Assembly (NCBI GenBank): GCA_910574205.1
Contig: CAJSYJ010000001.1
Location: 868,001-932,000 of the forward strand
Length of the DNA: 64,000 nt
Direction of reading: 5' to 3'
Source: Bacteroidales bacterium
Lineage (GTDB): Bacteria; Bacteroidota; Bacteroidia; Bacteroidales; Rikenellaceae
Both the position numbers and the translations under genes were made by a program. Positions 8,608-18,691 of the stretch are shown here, in pieces. A model generated the notes under the pieces. It was not told the DNA's origin. It searched no databases and saw nothing but the letters and a program-made list of their open reading frames with translations. Each line of letters opens with the position of its first letter. Positions within the stretch are counted from its first letter, which is position 1.

Positions 8608-10074
8608 ATGAACTACATGCACAAGATATTATGCCTGCTCGCGCTGCTGCCCGCCACGGCGGCGAGCGTACAAGCCCAGAGCGCTGGCTGTATCGAGATA
8701 CTCGACGGCAGTGCCCGGGTACGCGAGATCGCCGTCTCGCACAACGACGACAAGCTCTTCGTGTCGATGGATATCGACATCTCGCAGCTCGACCTGCGCA
8801 GCAACCGCGAGATAGTATTCTCGCCCGCCATAGAGTCCGCCGACGAGCTGCTGGCGCTGCCGGCCGTGACTATCGCCGGCCGCAACCGCTACTACCACCA
8901 CCTGCGCAACGAAGCTGCCGACGAGACGATGCAGCTCTACCGCACGGGACAGACCGACATCATCCGCTACCGCGCCGTAGTGCCTTACAGCGAGTGGATG
9001 TCGCTCTCGGACCTGAATGCCGAGAGCCGCGAGTGCGGCTGCTGCAACGTGCAGCTGGCATCGGACAAGATGCGCTTGACGAGCATCGAGATCGCCCATC
9101 CCGCACCGCCCGTATTCGTGCCGTCATTGGTCTACATACGCCCCGAGGCACGCGAGAAGATCGTCGTGGCCGAAGGCTCGGCCTTCATCGACTTCCCGGT
9201 CAACCGCACAGAAATACACGAGTCGTACCGCAACAACACGGCGGAGCTTAACAAGATACTCGCGACGATCGACGCCATACGCAACGACGCCGACACCCGC
9301 ATACTCGCAGTCACGATCAAGGGCTACGCCTCGCCCGAGGGTCCCTACGAGCGCAACGTCGAGCTGTCGAAAGGCCGTACCGAGACCCTCAAAGAGTATG
9401 TACGCCGCCAGTACAGCTTCCCCGACGGCCTGCTGTCTACGGACTACGAGCCCGAGGACTGGCAGGGCCTGGAACGCTACGTGGCACACTCCGAGCTGCA
9501 AAACCGCGACGCCATACTCGAAATCATACGCGGCACGCTGGCGCCCGACGCCAAGGAGTGGAAGATAAAGTCGACCTATCCCGACGACTACCGCTTCCTG
9601 CTCGACAACGTATACCCGGCACTCCGACACTCCGACTATGCCGTCAAGTACGAAGTCAGAGCCTACACCGACGTCGACCAGATCAAGCGTCTGCTCTCGA
9701 CCTCGCCTCAGAAGCTGAGCCTCGAAGAGATGTATATGGCCGCACAGCATATGGAGCCGGGCAGCGACGAGTATAACGAGACGTTCGAAATCGCGGTCAG
9801 GATGTACCCCGACGATCCGACGGCCAACCTCAACGCCGCCAATACGGCCATGAGCCGCGGCGACATGAAGAACGCCTCGCGCTATCTGGCCAAGGCCGGC
9901 TCGACGCCCGAGGCGACCTACGCCCGCGGCATGTACGCCGCGATCGAGGGCGACTGGCATGCGGCGCGCATGCTGCTGGAAAGCGCTCTGGACATGGGCA
10001 TAGAGAGTGCGCGCGAGGCGCTGCGCCAGATCGACACGATCGCCCCGGCCGACGACAGCCGTGCGACGGACTAA
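8608..10074 (+). CDS. DUF3868/OmpA-like protein, fimbrial operon
   Basis: A 488-residue exported protein; signal peptide cleaved near VQAQ (about residue 24). The N-terminal part (about 30-170) matches the DUF3868 pattern of the second protein in Bacteroidales fimbrial clusters. The middle (about 185-275) resembles an OmpA C-terminal peptidoglycan-binding domain: FPVNRTEIHESYRNN followed by IKGYASPEGPYERNVELSKG. The C-terminal 120 residues are helical and TPR-like (NLNAANTAMSRGDMKNAS, TYARGMYAAIEGDWHAA). A peptidoglycan tether supporting the fimbrial base is an inference from the OmpA-like part. It is 18 bases after the DUF3575 gene and 49 before the major subunit gene. Confidence 0.82.
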   Translation: MNYMHKILCLLALLPATAASVQAQSAGCIEILDGSARVREIAVSHNDDKLFVSMDIDISQLDLRSNREIVFSPAIESADELLALPAVTIAGRNRYYHHLRNEAADETMQLYRTGQTDIIRYRAVVPYSEWMSLSDLNAESRECGCCNVQLASDKMRLTSIEIAHPAPPVFVPSLVYIRPEAREKIVVAEGSAFIDFPVNRTEIHESYRNNTAELNKILATIDAIRNDADTRILAVTIKGYASPEGPYERNVELSKGRTETLKEYVRRQYSFPDGLLSTDYEPEDWQGLERYVAHSELQNRDAILEIIRGTLAPDAKEWKIKSTYPDDYRFLLDNVYPALRHSDYAVKYEVRAYTDVDQIKRLLSTSPQKLSLEEMYMAAQHMEPGSDEYNETFEIAVRMYPDDPTANLNAANTAMSRGDMKNASRYLAKAGSTPEATYARGMYAAIEGDWHAARMLLESALDMGIESAREALRQIDTIAPADDSRATD

Positions 10075-10123
10075 GAGCTGCAAACGACGGACATATATCA
10101 ATTATCAATAAATCCAACGTATT

Positions 10124-12037
10124 ATGAAAATTACCAAACTACTGCTCGGCTTGACGGCAGGCGTGCTCGCAGCGTCTTGCTCGACCGACGACACTGCCTC
10201 CAACAGCTACACCGCACAGGAGGACGGCATGCGCTACTTGAAGGTCGCGCTCTGCAACCCGACATCGACGCGTGCATCGCTCTCTTCGCCCGACGGTTAT
10301 GAGAACGGCAGCGACGACGAGAACAGAATCGAGGGTCTGCGCTTCGTATTCTACGACACGAAGGGCAACCGCGTCTCGAACGTAGTCGACTTCAACAAGT
10401 CCGACCTGCAAGACATGCAGACGGGCAGCGGCACCGGCAGCGGCGGCACCGTCGAGAAGTTCATCACGGCCACGCTTCCTATCCAGATCATCAAGGGCGA
10501 GGAGCTTCCGGCCTATGTCATGTGCTTCGTCAACCCCGTGCGCGACAACCAGACCATGAACGACAACATATCGCTCATCAACTGGCGCAACATGACCTAT
10601 AACGACTACATGGGTGCCAACAACTGCTTCGCCATGAGCAACTCGGCCTACTACGACTACGATCCCATGGCCGGCGGCCAGTTTACCAAGATATCGGGTA
10701 CGCCCATTCAGCTGGGCGACCTCTATCAGAGCGCCGACGATGCCAAGGATGCCGAGGAGGTCGAGATCTTCGTCGAGCGTTACGCCGCCAAGGTGCGCTT
10801 CGAGATGAAGGCAAATGCCGTTCAGGAGAACACCGACGTCGACGGCTGCACGCTGACATTCATGCCCAAGGCATGGGCTATCAACGCCGACGCTCCGTCG
10901 ATGTACGTGGTCAAGCGCTTTGCCTCTACCGCCGGCGACGACGCCCCCATACCGGCATTCGACGATGTCCTCGGTGCAGGCGTCAACTGGTGGAACGATG
11001 CCGCCAACCATCGCTCGTACTGGGCTTGCTCGCCGTCGTACTTCGCCTCGGACTACCCGCAGGTATCGGACAACATCCGCGACTACGTCATTGAGAACAA
11101 CATCGAAGGCGTAGGCAACGGCGCAGGCTGGGTGCCCGCAAACGACGCCGACTACCCCTACTCGCTGAAATATTACAGCTACGATCAGATCGTCGCAAAC
11201 GGACAGAACCCCAATGCCGGAGCCACGGAGATGTACACGCTCGAAAATACCGTTCACGAGAACGGCCTGCACTCGATCAACCCGCGCGCCGCAGCGCCTT
11301 CGGTAATTCTCGTGGGCAACTACCGCATCCGCCTCGATGACGAAACCACTCCTATCGACCAGAATACGACGTTCTATCTCTACGGCCGTCAGAACGACAA
11401 GCACAAGATCTATATCGACGGCCGCGACGATATTCTCGACGCCATGCTCGCCAACCAGACCGTGCTGGCCAAGGATGCCGCCGGAACGCTCCTGGGCAAG
11501 GATGATAAGGATACGTACAAGGCCGACTTCGCCATAGAGCACCCCTCGCTCGCCGTGAGAAACAGAGCCAACCAGACCGTGCCCGCACGTTTCGTGACGC
11601 TCCAACTCGCCAGAGCCAATACGGCGCTCCACTTCTTCAAGGACGGACAGTGGGTTGCCGTCAGCTCGACCAACATCGACGAGGTCAACACCGCCCTTAT
11701 GCAGAGCGTCGGCTTCGCCAGATCGTATGTCAACGGCATGTGCTACTTCTCGATTCCGATCAAGCACGTCGGCTTCTATCAGGGCGACAACCCCAATGCC
11801 GACAAGAACGCCGGCGACGAGAGCTTCGACTGGGCCTCGACACGCACGGGCGACTACGGTCTTGTCCGCAACCACATCTACGACATCGCCGTCAACTCGA
11901 TCTCGGGTCTGGCTACCGGCCTGCACGGTTCGGACAACCCGATCGTGCCTCCCATGAACGAGGAGACCTATCATCTGCGCTACAAGCTCAACATCCTGCA
12001 ATGGGGCGTCGTGCGCAAGCAGGAGGTAGATCTCTAA
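10124..12037 (+). CDS. Mfa1-type major fimbrial subunit precursor
   Basis: Probable stalk subunit of a type V pilus. The 637-residue precursor is a lipoprotein (lipobox VLAASC, Cys19). In Porphyromonas, such precursors are exported by the lipoprotein route and then cut after an arginine, freeing a strand that polymerises by strand exchange. Here NPTSTRASL places Arg50 at the expected spot. The rest is large and beta-rich with the IEGLRFVFYDTKGN segment common at the start of fimbrillin N-domains, and ends LNILQWGVVRKQEVDL, a typical C-terminal A-strand. It is longer than most Mfa1 proteins (about 560). Gene order, with the FimB-like gene next, supports the major-subunit call. Confidence 0.85.
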   Translation: MKITKLLLGLTAGVLAASCSTDDTASNSYTAQEDGMRYLKVALCNPTSTRASLSSPDGYENGSDDENRIEGLRFVFYDTKGNRVSNVVDFNKSDLQDMQTGSGTGSGGTVEKFITATLPIQIIKGEELPAYVMCFVNPVRDNQTMNDNISLINWRNMTYNDYMGANNCFAMSNSAYYDYDPMAGGQFTKISGTPIQLGDLYQSADDAKDAEEVEIFVERYAAKVRFEMKANAVQENTDVDGCTLTFMPKAWAINADAPSMYVVKRFASTAGDDAPIPAFDDVLGAGVNWWNDAANHRSYWACSPSYFASDYPQVSDNIRDYVIENNIEGVGNGAGWVPANDADYPYSLKYYSYDQIVANGQNPNAGATEMYTLENTVHENGLHSINPRAAAPSVILVGNYRIRLDDETTPIDQNTTFYLYGRQNDKHKIYIDGRDDILDAMLANQTVLAKDAAGTLLGKDDKDTYKADFAIEHPSLAVRNRANQTVPARFVTLQLARANTALHFFKDGQWVAVSSTNIDEVNTALMQSVGFARSYVNGMCYFSIPIKHVGFYQGDNPNADKNAGDESFDWASTRTGDYGLVRNHIYDIAVNSISGLATGLHGSDNPIVPPMNEETYHLRYKLNILQWGVVRKQEVDL

Positions 12038-12123
12038 ACCGGAGCGGCCGCAACCGCACATACCGCACGAGCGGATATTCCGGAGAGGCCTGACCGCCTC
12101 TCCGGGAGCTAACGAAAGATGAA

Positions 12124-13215
12124 ATGAAGAAAGCCATGAAACATGTAACGATATCGTTATTGAGAAACATACTCGGCGTGTCGGTTCTTGCCGCGTCGGT
12201 TGCGCTCTCTTCGTGCGAAACGATATACGACGATCTGGCGCCCTGCCGGACGGAGTATCGCATGAAGTTCCTCTACAACCGCAACATGAAGTTCGCCGAC
12301 GCCTTCGCGGGCGAGGTCGAATCGGTCGGCCTCTGGCTGTTCGATACGGCCGGCAACATGGTATGGAGCGGCTCCGAGTCGGGCGAGGCGCTGCGAGCCG
12401 AAGACTACGCCATGACGCTCGATGTGGCTCCGGGCACCTACGACGCCATAGCGTGGTGCGGTCTTGCTGGCGGCGACGCCTACTATCTCGCCTCGGACAA
12501 GGTATCGCGCAAGGAGGACCTTATACTCGGCATACGCCGCCGGCAGACCGACGGCGCCGCCACGGTCGACAACGACCTGCACCGTCTATATCATGGCTTC
12601 GAGCATATCGTGCTCGCCGAGCCCGAGGGCGGCGGCACGGTCACGGCCGAGATGTCGCTCACGAAGAATACCAACGCCGTGCGCATCATGCTGCAACACC
12701 TCGACGGCTCGCCCGTTCGCAGCGAGGACTTCGACTTCACGATCGAGGAGTCGAACGCGGTAATGAACTACGACAATGCGATTCTGGGCAACGACCCCGT
12801 CCTCTACCGCAACTGGATCAAGACCGAGACATCGGCATGGTTCGACGAAGAGGACAACCGCATGTACGACGACTCCGACCCTACGGGGGGGGGCGAGCCC
12901 GGCGACGGGACGCTGGTCGAGGTCAACGGTCTGATGGCCGAGCGCACCGTCGGACGACTCATGGCCGACCGCAACCCGCAGCTCGTCGTCACGCGACTGA
13001 CCGACGGCAAGCGCATCATACGCATACCCCTGATCCGCTATATGCTCATGGTCAAGGGCGAATACAACAAATCGATGAGCGATCAGGATTATCTCGACCG
13101 TCAGGACGACTACACCATGACATTCTTCATCGACAGCGAGAATCGGTGGTACACGCACGCCGGCATATATATCAACTCGTGGTATGTAGTACCGCGTCAG
13201 GAGACCGAAATATAA
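12124..13215 (+). CDS. FimB/Mfa2-type fimbrial anchor subunit with in-gene G9 tract
   Basis: A 363-residue lipoprotein (Cys31 after VALSS), or 359 residues if the second ATG, MKHVTISLL, is used. FimB/Mfa2 proteins hold the fimbria to the outer membrane and limit its length. Family marks are the Cys-rich start CETIYDDLAPCRTEYRMKF, the block VESVGLWLFDTAGNMVW, and the ending IYINSWYVVPRQETEI. The odd feature is nine consecutive G at 12885-12893 (about codons 254-257, TGGGE). Slipped-strand gain or loss of one base would cut off the last third of the protein. It lies 86 bases after the major subunit gene and 19 before the next subunit gene. Confidence 0.85.
   Translation: MKKAMKHVTISLLRNILGVSVLAASVALSSCETIYDDLAPCRTEYRMKFLYNRNMKFADAFAGEVESVGLWLFDTAGNMVWSGSESGEALRAEDYAMTLDVAPGTYDAIAWCGLAGGDAYYLASDKVSRKEDLILGIRRRQTDGAATVDNDLHRLYHGFEHIVLAEPEGGGTVTAEMSLTKNTNAVRIMLQHLDGSPVRSEDFDFTIEESNAVMNYDNAILGNDPVLYRNWIKTETSAWFDEEDNRMYDDSDPTGGGEPGDGTLVEVNGLMAERTVGRLMADRNPQLVVTRLTDGKRIIRIPLIRYMLMVKGEYNKSMSDQDYLDRQDDYTMTFFIDSENRWYTHAGIYINSWYVVPRQETEI
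12885..12893 (+). repeat. G9 homopolymer inside the fimbrial anchor gene
   Basis: Nine G in coding sequence, in frame as written. Homopolymers of this length are classic sites of slipped-strand phase variation; whether this one varies is untested. Confidence 0.85.
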
Positions 13216-13234
13216 CCCCACACAACGCCGTATC

Positions 13235-14416
13235 ATGAAGAGATTCATCAACATATCTGCCACGGCTCTGTCGCGCACGATGCGTCTGGCGACACTGTTG
13301 CTGCTCTCAGCGGCCTCTGCCGGGTGCATATACGACAACGACCTGCCCTACGATCCGACCCGCAGCGCCGAGACCGTGACGATGCGGTTCAACATCGTCA
13401 CGCACGACTCGCGCCCGAGCCTGCGCGCCGTAGGCGGGGAGGCTGCACTGGACGTCGAGAACCGTATCGCGGCCGACGACATGAAATTCCTGCTCTTCTC
13501 GGCCGAGGGACACCTGTTGCAGGATATATCCAGCATAGCACGCACACAGAACGACGATACGACATACTCGGCCTACACCATGCAGGCCACCTTCGAGGAG
13601 CCCTACTTTACCGAGGGCGGCGCCGACGACACCGTTTCGTTCCAGATAATGGTGCTGGCCAACTGGCCGAAAAATGCCGTTGCGCAGATAGGCCTGCTGA
13701 CCAATATCGACGACATACTCGCCTCGGCCGCTACATACGACATGGCCGACGACTTCTGGCCGACGTTCGACGACAAGCAAAGCGTCGGCATCCCGATGTA
13801 CGCCCTACGCAGCTTCCGCGTCACACGGCAGCAGCTGCGGCAGAGCAGCGCCAACTACCCGCTCGTCTTCGAGGGCAGCGAGTCGATCACGCTCCTGCGC
13901 GCCATGGCCAAGTTCGAGGTTGCCGACAAGATCGAGGGCAAGAACGACGACGGCTACCCCAAAGTCGGCAGTGCGGTGGTGCTGGGCTGGAACAGCCGCG
14001 GCATGCTCATTCCCAACAACTTCGAGAACGGCAAGCAGGTCACAGCACCCACCTACCCCGCCAACCCCTCGCCGCGCAGCGAGACCGACGAACGCTACGG
14101 ACGCCGCATGCGGCAGCTCGACTATGCCGCGCACAAGGGCTGGACGACCTATCTGCCCGAGATGTCGCTGCTCTCGCCCACACGCTCGCTCTCGATCACG
14201 ATCGAGAACTACGCCGAGGGCGGCAAGCCGCACTACACCGGCGAGAAACGCACGCAGAGATACACCGTCGCCATACCTACGGGCGAGGAGTGGTCGCACA
14301 TGCTGCGCAACCACATATACCGTATCGAAGTAACCAGCGCCAAGGGCGGCTTCACGTTCAACTACACGATCTGCCCGTGGGACAGCAAGTCGGCCGACGA
14401 CATTACATTCGACTAA
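13235..14416 (+). CDS. Minor fimbrial subunit lipoprotein
   Basis: A 393-residue lipoprotein (Cys31, lipobox SAASAGC) in the fimbrial operon. Layout is that of a fimbrillin-type precursor: a possible Arg cleavage site at SLR64-AVGG, an N-domain opening LDVENRIAADDMKFLLFSAEGHL like the IEGLRFVFYD of the stalk subunit, and a C-terminal strand pair ending FTFNYTICPWDSKSADDITFD. It most likely corresponds to an Mfa3/Mfa4-type tip accessory subunit, or to a second FimB-like protein; sequence alone does not decide. It follows the anchor gene by 19 bases and precedes the DUF4906 gene by 13. Confidence 0.7.
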   Translation: MKRFINISATALSRTMRLATLLLLSAASAGCIYDNDLPYDPTRSAETVTMRFNIVTHDSRPSLRAVGGEAALDVENRIAADDMKFLLFSAEGHLLQDISSIARTQNDDTTYSAYTMQATFEEPYFTEGGADDTVSFQIMVLANWPKNAVAQIGLLTNIDDILASAATYDMADDFWPTFDDKQSVGIPMYALRSFRVTRQQLRQSSANYPLVFEGSESITLLRAMAKFEVADKIEGKNDDGYPKVGSAVVLGWNSRGMLIPNNFENGKQVTAPTYPANPSPRSETDERYGRRMRQLDYAAHKGWTTYLPEMSLLSPTRSLSITIENYAEGGKPHYTGEKRTQRYTVAIPTGEEWSHMLRNHIYRIEVTSAKGGFTFNYTICPWDSKSADDITFD

Positions 14417-14429
14417 ACGACAACAAGCG

Positions 14430-17400
14430 ATGAAACACTTTCCGCATATCTCCGGCATACGGCTTAGGGCGATGATCTCGACGATCGTCGCCGGCATCAC
14501 GCTGTCGACGGCATGTACTTCCGACATGTCGGAGCCCTCAACGCCCTATGAACCGGGACAGCCGGCGCACATCCGGCTGAGCTGGTCGCTGCCCGAAATG
14601 AACCCAGCTACCAGAACCCTGACCGAGGAGGACGAGCGCACGGTCAACAACCTCTGGATAGGCATCTACGACTACACGAGCGGCAAGTTGAAGAGCCAGC
14701 AGTTCATAGAGCCCAAAGACGACACGCCCGGCCACCACGTGCTGCAACCGACCGACATACTCGACGTGAAGACCGTGTCGGGACAGAGCCGCATAGTCGC
14801 CGTGGCCAACGCCGACACCAACTACGGTTTCAGCGACGACACGTCGCTCTGCCCTGTAAAGGGCAAGATCGTGCGACTCGACGAGCTCCTCGCCAAAGCC
14901 GACACGTGGCAGAAATATCTCTCGATATGCGTCGCGAGAACCGACGCCACCTCCGTCGACCTCATATCGCGCGACATGGTCATGAGCGGCATCTACTACG
15001 GGACGATGGATCATCCCGCCGACATGGACTGGACGGCGGCAGACGGCGGCGTCTACATCCCCGCGGGCGATACCGAGCTCGACGGCGCGCTGCATCTGCG
15101 CCGCATCGACGCCAAGGTGCGGTTCGAGATCGTCGCAGGTGCCGGCGTCGAGATCGAGATGACGAGCTGGCAGGTAATAAACAACCCCATATTCTGCAAT
15201 CTGCACGAGCAGCGGTTCAATGCCGGCGACCGCACCACCTACTTCATCGACAACCGCGACGACACCGACTCCAATTACAGCGAGTCACGTCTGTCGCAGA
15301 TCTTCGAAAACAGCGACGGCGGCGGATACGAATTTACGTTCTACCAGTACGAGAACAAGCGCCGCGGACTCGAAAAGACCGCCCTTGCCGACGGCGACTG
15401 GTATGGCGTGGAGAGCTACGCCGACCGCGAGCGCGAATACAAAAACGCCACGGGCGGCAACTCGGGCGTCTACAAGAGCCTGTGCGCCACGGCCGATGCG
15501 CCCGACACCGGCGCGGGCGTCAACCTCGACAACTACGCCTCGCTGGTCGAGATCAAGGCCAAGGTATCGTACAACGCCGATGACAAAGGCAACGTCGTTA
15601 CCGAGGGCGGCAATCCCCGCATCGGCTACGCCACCTACACCGTGCATCTGGGATACTGCGAAGATAAGGACGACGCGGCCGAGCGCGCACGCGACTTCAA
15701 CTGCCGCCGCAACACCTCCTACAACTACAAGATAACGATCAACAGCCTGACCAACATCGTGGTCGAGGCCGAGAAGAGCGGCGAGAACCAGTCGGGCGCC
15801 GAGGGCGACGTTACCGATGCCATAGCTAAGGTGCTATACCTCGACAGCCACTACGGCGTCTTCAACATACACCTTACCGACGATGAACGCAGGGTGCTCA
15901 ACTGGCGCATAAACGCCCCCTACGACGATCAGCCGCAGTGGTTGTCCCACGAAGATTACGAGCTCACGGGCGAGACGCCCGAGCTGCGGGAGAACCCGTT
16001 CTACAACTGGGTAAGATTCAAGCCCACCTCCGACGAGAATACCCTTGCCGTTTACATGGAGCCGGGACAGAGCGACAGCGACCTGTGGACGCTCGAAGAC
16101 ATGCGCGACGTGGATAGCCGCAAGAGCAGCCCGACGGGGTGGTATACGGTCTTCATCGACGAGTACTCCTATCTGCTCGACAGCAAGGGCAACCGCCTGA
16201 GCGAGGATCAATGGCAGGAGTCCGACTGGATGAAGTATGTCAACCAGCAGGAGCGCATAGTGTGGATCGACCTGCGAAAGGTGCAGGTATCCGACGACGA
16301 GGAGAGCTCCTACTCCTACTCTAAATACATGATCGCGCAGTACTCGATGCAGTCGTACTACGATAACGACCGATCGTCGGGCACGGCACTGGCCGTCGAG
16401 CACTTCAACGAGTCGTGGGGCAAGAATCTCGACTGGCAATGGAGCTACGGCAACACCAGCCTCAACAACCGGAACGGCCGCTGGAACATGTGGCAGTACA
16501 TAAGCAACGGACACAACAAATGGGACGATATCGTCGACCAGACTGCGCCCGATCCATACTATCCCGTGCCGCTGCTGCGCAAGCTGACCGGCCGCACCGA
16601 CGGCTACGGCAATAACCGATATAATTTCAACCGCGACAACAACGGTTACAGCTATGTGGCCACAGAAAGCACCAATTCGCACAATCCGCAGTCGTCTGAC
16701 GACTTCTACGAAATCATCAGCGCCTGCATGTCGCGCAACAGGGATATCAACGGCAACGGCATTATCGATGCCAACGAGATGAAGTGGTATCTTCCCGCCG
16801 AGGGCAAGTACGAGCGCACGATGTTAGGCCGCAATGCTCTCTCCTCGCCGCTGTTCGATGTCAACAACGCGCCCTATTACACCACGCCGAAAGATCCCTA
16901 CGCAGCCGTCGCGGCCGTTTGGGACGGCATAATAATAAGCGGAAACAGCAACCAGGTGCACTATGCGTCGAGCGACAAGATGAAATTCTTCCCGGAAGAG
17001 GGCGGCTCATACTTCATCGAGGAGTTAGGTACGCACTGGCCGACGCCGGGCGCGCGCGGCAACGGCCGCTGGCCATGGAACATCCGCTGCATGCGCAATC
17101 TGGGTTCGGACCTCAGCCGCGTAACCGCGCAAGACCCCGTAACAAAGGCATACGAGTATATCCCCGACGATCCGACAAACCCCCAGAACGGCGGAGTATT
17201 CGATCTGAGCCTCTACGACAACAGGTGCCTGCGAGGTCCGATATCGACCTTCCTGCCCGTACATTCTCTGACAGAGCTCAGCCGTAACCTCTGCGCCCAG
17301 AAGTTCCGGCTGTCCAAGGAGTCGATATCGCACCGCGTACCTTACGGCAGCACGCAAGTAGAGCAGCTCAATATGAATCTGCCCTGCGGCGAATATTACG

Positions 17401-17657
17401 AAGAGGCCGACGCCTCGGACAAGGGCTACTGGCGCGCACCCAACCAGCGCGAGCTGATGATGATAATCAACGAACAACTGCATACCGGCTCCGGGACCTA
17501 CTCATGTACTATGGAGAGCTACGGCAGCCAGTCCCGATTCTCAATGAGTGCACTCAATAACGGGAAGTGGTACATGAGAATGGAGTTCCCCGTCAATGCC
17601 GGCCAGACGTTCTATGTACGCTGCGTGCGCGACATAATCGATACACGACAGGAATGA
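14430..17657 (+). CDS. Very large DUF4906-type fimbrial tip protein
   Basis: A 1075-residue lipoprotein (Cys29, LSTAC), the largest product of the fimbrial operon. It carries the fimbrillin pattern: Arg site in NPATR62-TLTEED, then VNNLWIGIYDYTSGKL. DUF4906 proteins occupy this place in Bacteroidales fimbrial operons and are taken as tip adhesins. The middle is Trp/Asn/Tyr-rich. Residues 772-783 (DINGNGIIDANE) match the 12-residue EF-hand calcium loop exactly in spacing. The last 170 residues hold WRAPNQRELMMIINEQ and end FYVRCVRDI, a lectin/sulfatase-modifying-like closing pattern common in surface proteins. Its stop overlaps the start of the next gene (ATGA). Confidence 0.78.
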   Translation: MKHFPHISGIRLRAMISTIVAGITLSTACTSDMSEPSTPYEPGQPAHIRLSWSLPEMNPATRTLTEEDERTVNNLWIGIYDYTSGKLKSQQFIEPKDDTPGHHVLQPTDILDVKTVSGQSRIVAVANADTNYGFSDDTSLCPVKGKIVRLDELLAKADTWQKYLSICVARTDATSVDLISRDMVMSGIYYGTMDHPADMDWTAADGGVYIPAGDTELDGALHLRRIDAKVRFEIVAGAGVEIEMTSWQVINNPIFCNLHEQRFNAGDRTTYFIDNRDDTDSNYSESRLSQIFENSDGGGYEFTFYQYENKRRGLEKTALADGDWYGVESYADREREYKNATGGNSGVYKSLCATADAPDTGAGVNLDNYASLVEIKAKVSYNADDKGNVVTEGGNPRIGYATYTVHLGYCEDKDDAAERARDFNCRRNTSYNYKITINSLTNIVVEAEKSGENQSGAEGDVTDAIAKVLYLDSHYGVFNIHLTDDERRVLNWRINAPYDDQPQWLSHEDYELTGETPELRENPFYNWVRFKPTSDENTLAVYMEPGQSDSDLWTLEDMRDVDSRKSSPTGWYTVFIDEYSYLLDSKGNRLSEDQWQESDWMKYVNQQERIVWIDLRKVQVSDDEESSYSYSKYMIAQYSMQSYYDNDRSSGTALAVEHFNESWGKNLDWQWSYGNTSLNNRNGRWNMWQYISNGHNKWDDIVDQTAPDPYYPVPLLRKLTGRTDGYGNNRYNFNRDNNGYSYVATESTNSHNPQSSDDFYEIISACMSRNRDINGNGIIDANEMKWYLPAEGKYERTMLGRNALSSPLFDVNNAPYYTTPKDPYAAVAAVWDGIIISGNSNQVHYASSDKMKFFPEEGGSYFIEELGTHWPTPGARGNGRWPWNIRCMRNLGSDLSRVTAQDPVTKAYEYIPDDPTNPQNGGVFDLSLYDNRCLRGPISTFLPVHSLTELSRNLCAQKFRLSKESISHRVPYGSTQVEQLNMNLPCGEYYEEADASDKGYWRAPNQRELMMIINEQLHTGSGTYSCTMESYGSQSRFSMSALNNGKWYMRMEFPVNAGQTFYVRCVRDIIDTRQE

Positions 17658-18607
17658 TCCGGATATATACCTTGATTACGGCGGTGGCGTTGTCACTGGC
17701 TCCGCTCGGCTCGGCCGCATGTAGCTACATGCGGCCGAACACGCTTTGCGGCCGGCAGTCGCCCCCGCCCGCCTCAGCGGCTGCATCATCATACGAGCTG
17801 CCGCTGCCCGCGATACCCTCTTCGCTGCGCACGCCGCACCAGAGGGCATCGTATCTTATCGAGCACTTCTGGGACGGGATGGACTTCTCCCGAACGCATC
17901 TTTCGCGCGACAGTGCGCTGATCGAGCAGAATTTCGTCAACTACCTATCGCTCTTTCCCCATGCCGACACGGCGTCGCACAAGCCCGCCGTGAGGCACCT
18001 GATAGAGGCGGCCGCAACCGATGCCGAGGCTCTTTCGCTGGTAATGCACTTCGCCGAAAAGTATCTCTACGAGCAGGGGTCGCCCATGCTGTGCGAGGAG
18101 TACTTCATCGGGTTCCTCGAAGCGTATATCGACTCTCCCCGGCCCGACGAGTACGAGAAGATACGACCGGCATATCTGCTCGAAAACGCCCGCAAGAACC
18201 GTCCCGGCATGACGGCCGCCGACTTCGGCTACGAGGGGCGCGACGGCAGGCAGACGCGGCTGCACGACACGCCGGGGCAGAGGCTGCTGCTCCTCTTCTA
18301 CGACCCCGACTGCGTGCACTGCCGGCAGACCGTCGCGCTGCTGCAAGCCGATGCACGGCTGCGCTATCTCGTCGACTCGGGCGAGCTGACCGTGCTGGCC
18401 GTATACAGCGACGGCGACCGCGAGCTGTGGGAGCGCTCGGCCGGCCATATCCCGACCGACTGGATCGATGCCTTCGATACGGGCGAGATAGCCGCCGGCG
18501 ATCTGTACGTGATGCCCGCCATGCCGTCGATATATCTTCTCGACGCGGAGAAACGTGTGGTAGGCAAAGATATCACGCCGCAACGTCTGTTCGAATTATT
18601 GGAGTAA
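17654..18607 (+). CDS. DUF5106/thioredoxin-fold protein, last gene of fimbrial operon
   Basis: A 317-residue exported protein translationally coupled to the tip gene: its ATG overlaps the preceding TGA as ATGA (17654-17657), which fixes the start MIRIYTLITAV. After a signal peptide come a helical DUF5106-like region (about 45-185: FWDGMDFSRTHL, LIEQNFVNYLSLFPHAD) and a thioredoxin-like domain (190-317) with LLLFYDPDCVHCRQTVALLQ, i.e. a CxxC-type active site CVHC, and the cis-proline region MPAMPSIYLLD. A periplasmic thiol-disulphide role in maturing the Cys-containing fimbrial subunits is an inference from the coupling. DUF5106 proteins are more often found outside fimbrial loci. Confidence 0.72.
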   Translation: MIRIYTLITAVALSLAPLGSAACSYMRPNTLCGRQSPPPASAAASSYELPLPAIPSSLRTPHQRASYLIEHFWDGMDFSRTHLSRDSALIEQNFVNYLSLFPHADTASHKPAVRHLIEAAATDAEALSLVMHFAEKYLYEQGSPMLCEEYFIGFLEAYIDSPRPDEYEKIRPAYLLENARKNRPGMTAADFGYEGRDGRQTRLHDTPGQRLLLLFYDPDCVHCRQTVALLQADARLRYLVDSGELTVLAVYSDGDRELWERSAGHIPTDWIDAFDTGEIAAGDLYVMPAMPSIYLLDAEKRVVGKDITPQRLFELLE

Positions 18608-18691
18608 CGGTCAGTCATCTGCACTCCGCTGCGAATGCAGACGGCCGATAGGTCCGGCCATTATCTTGTTGTCACGTCGCATCAGACGATT

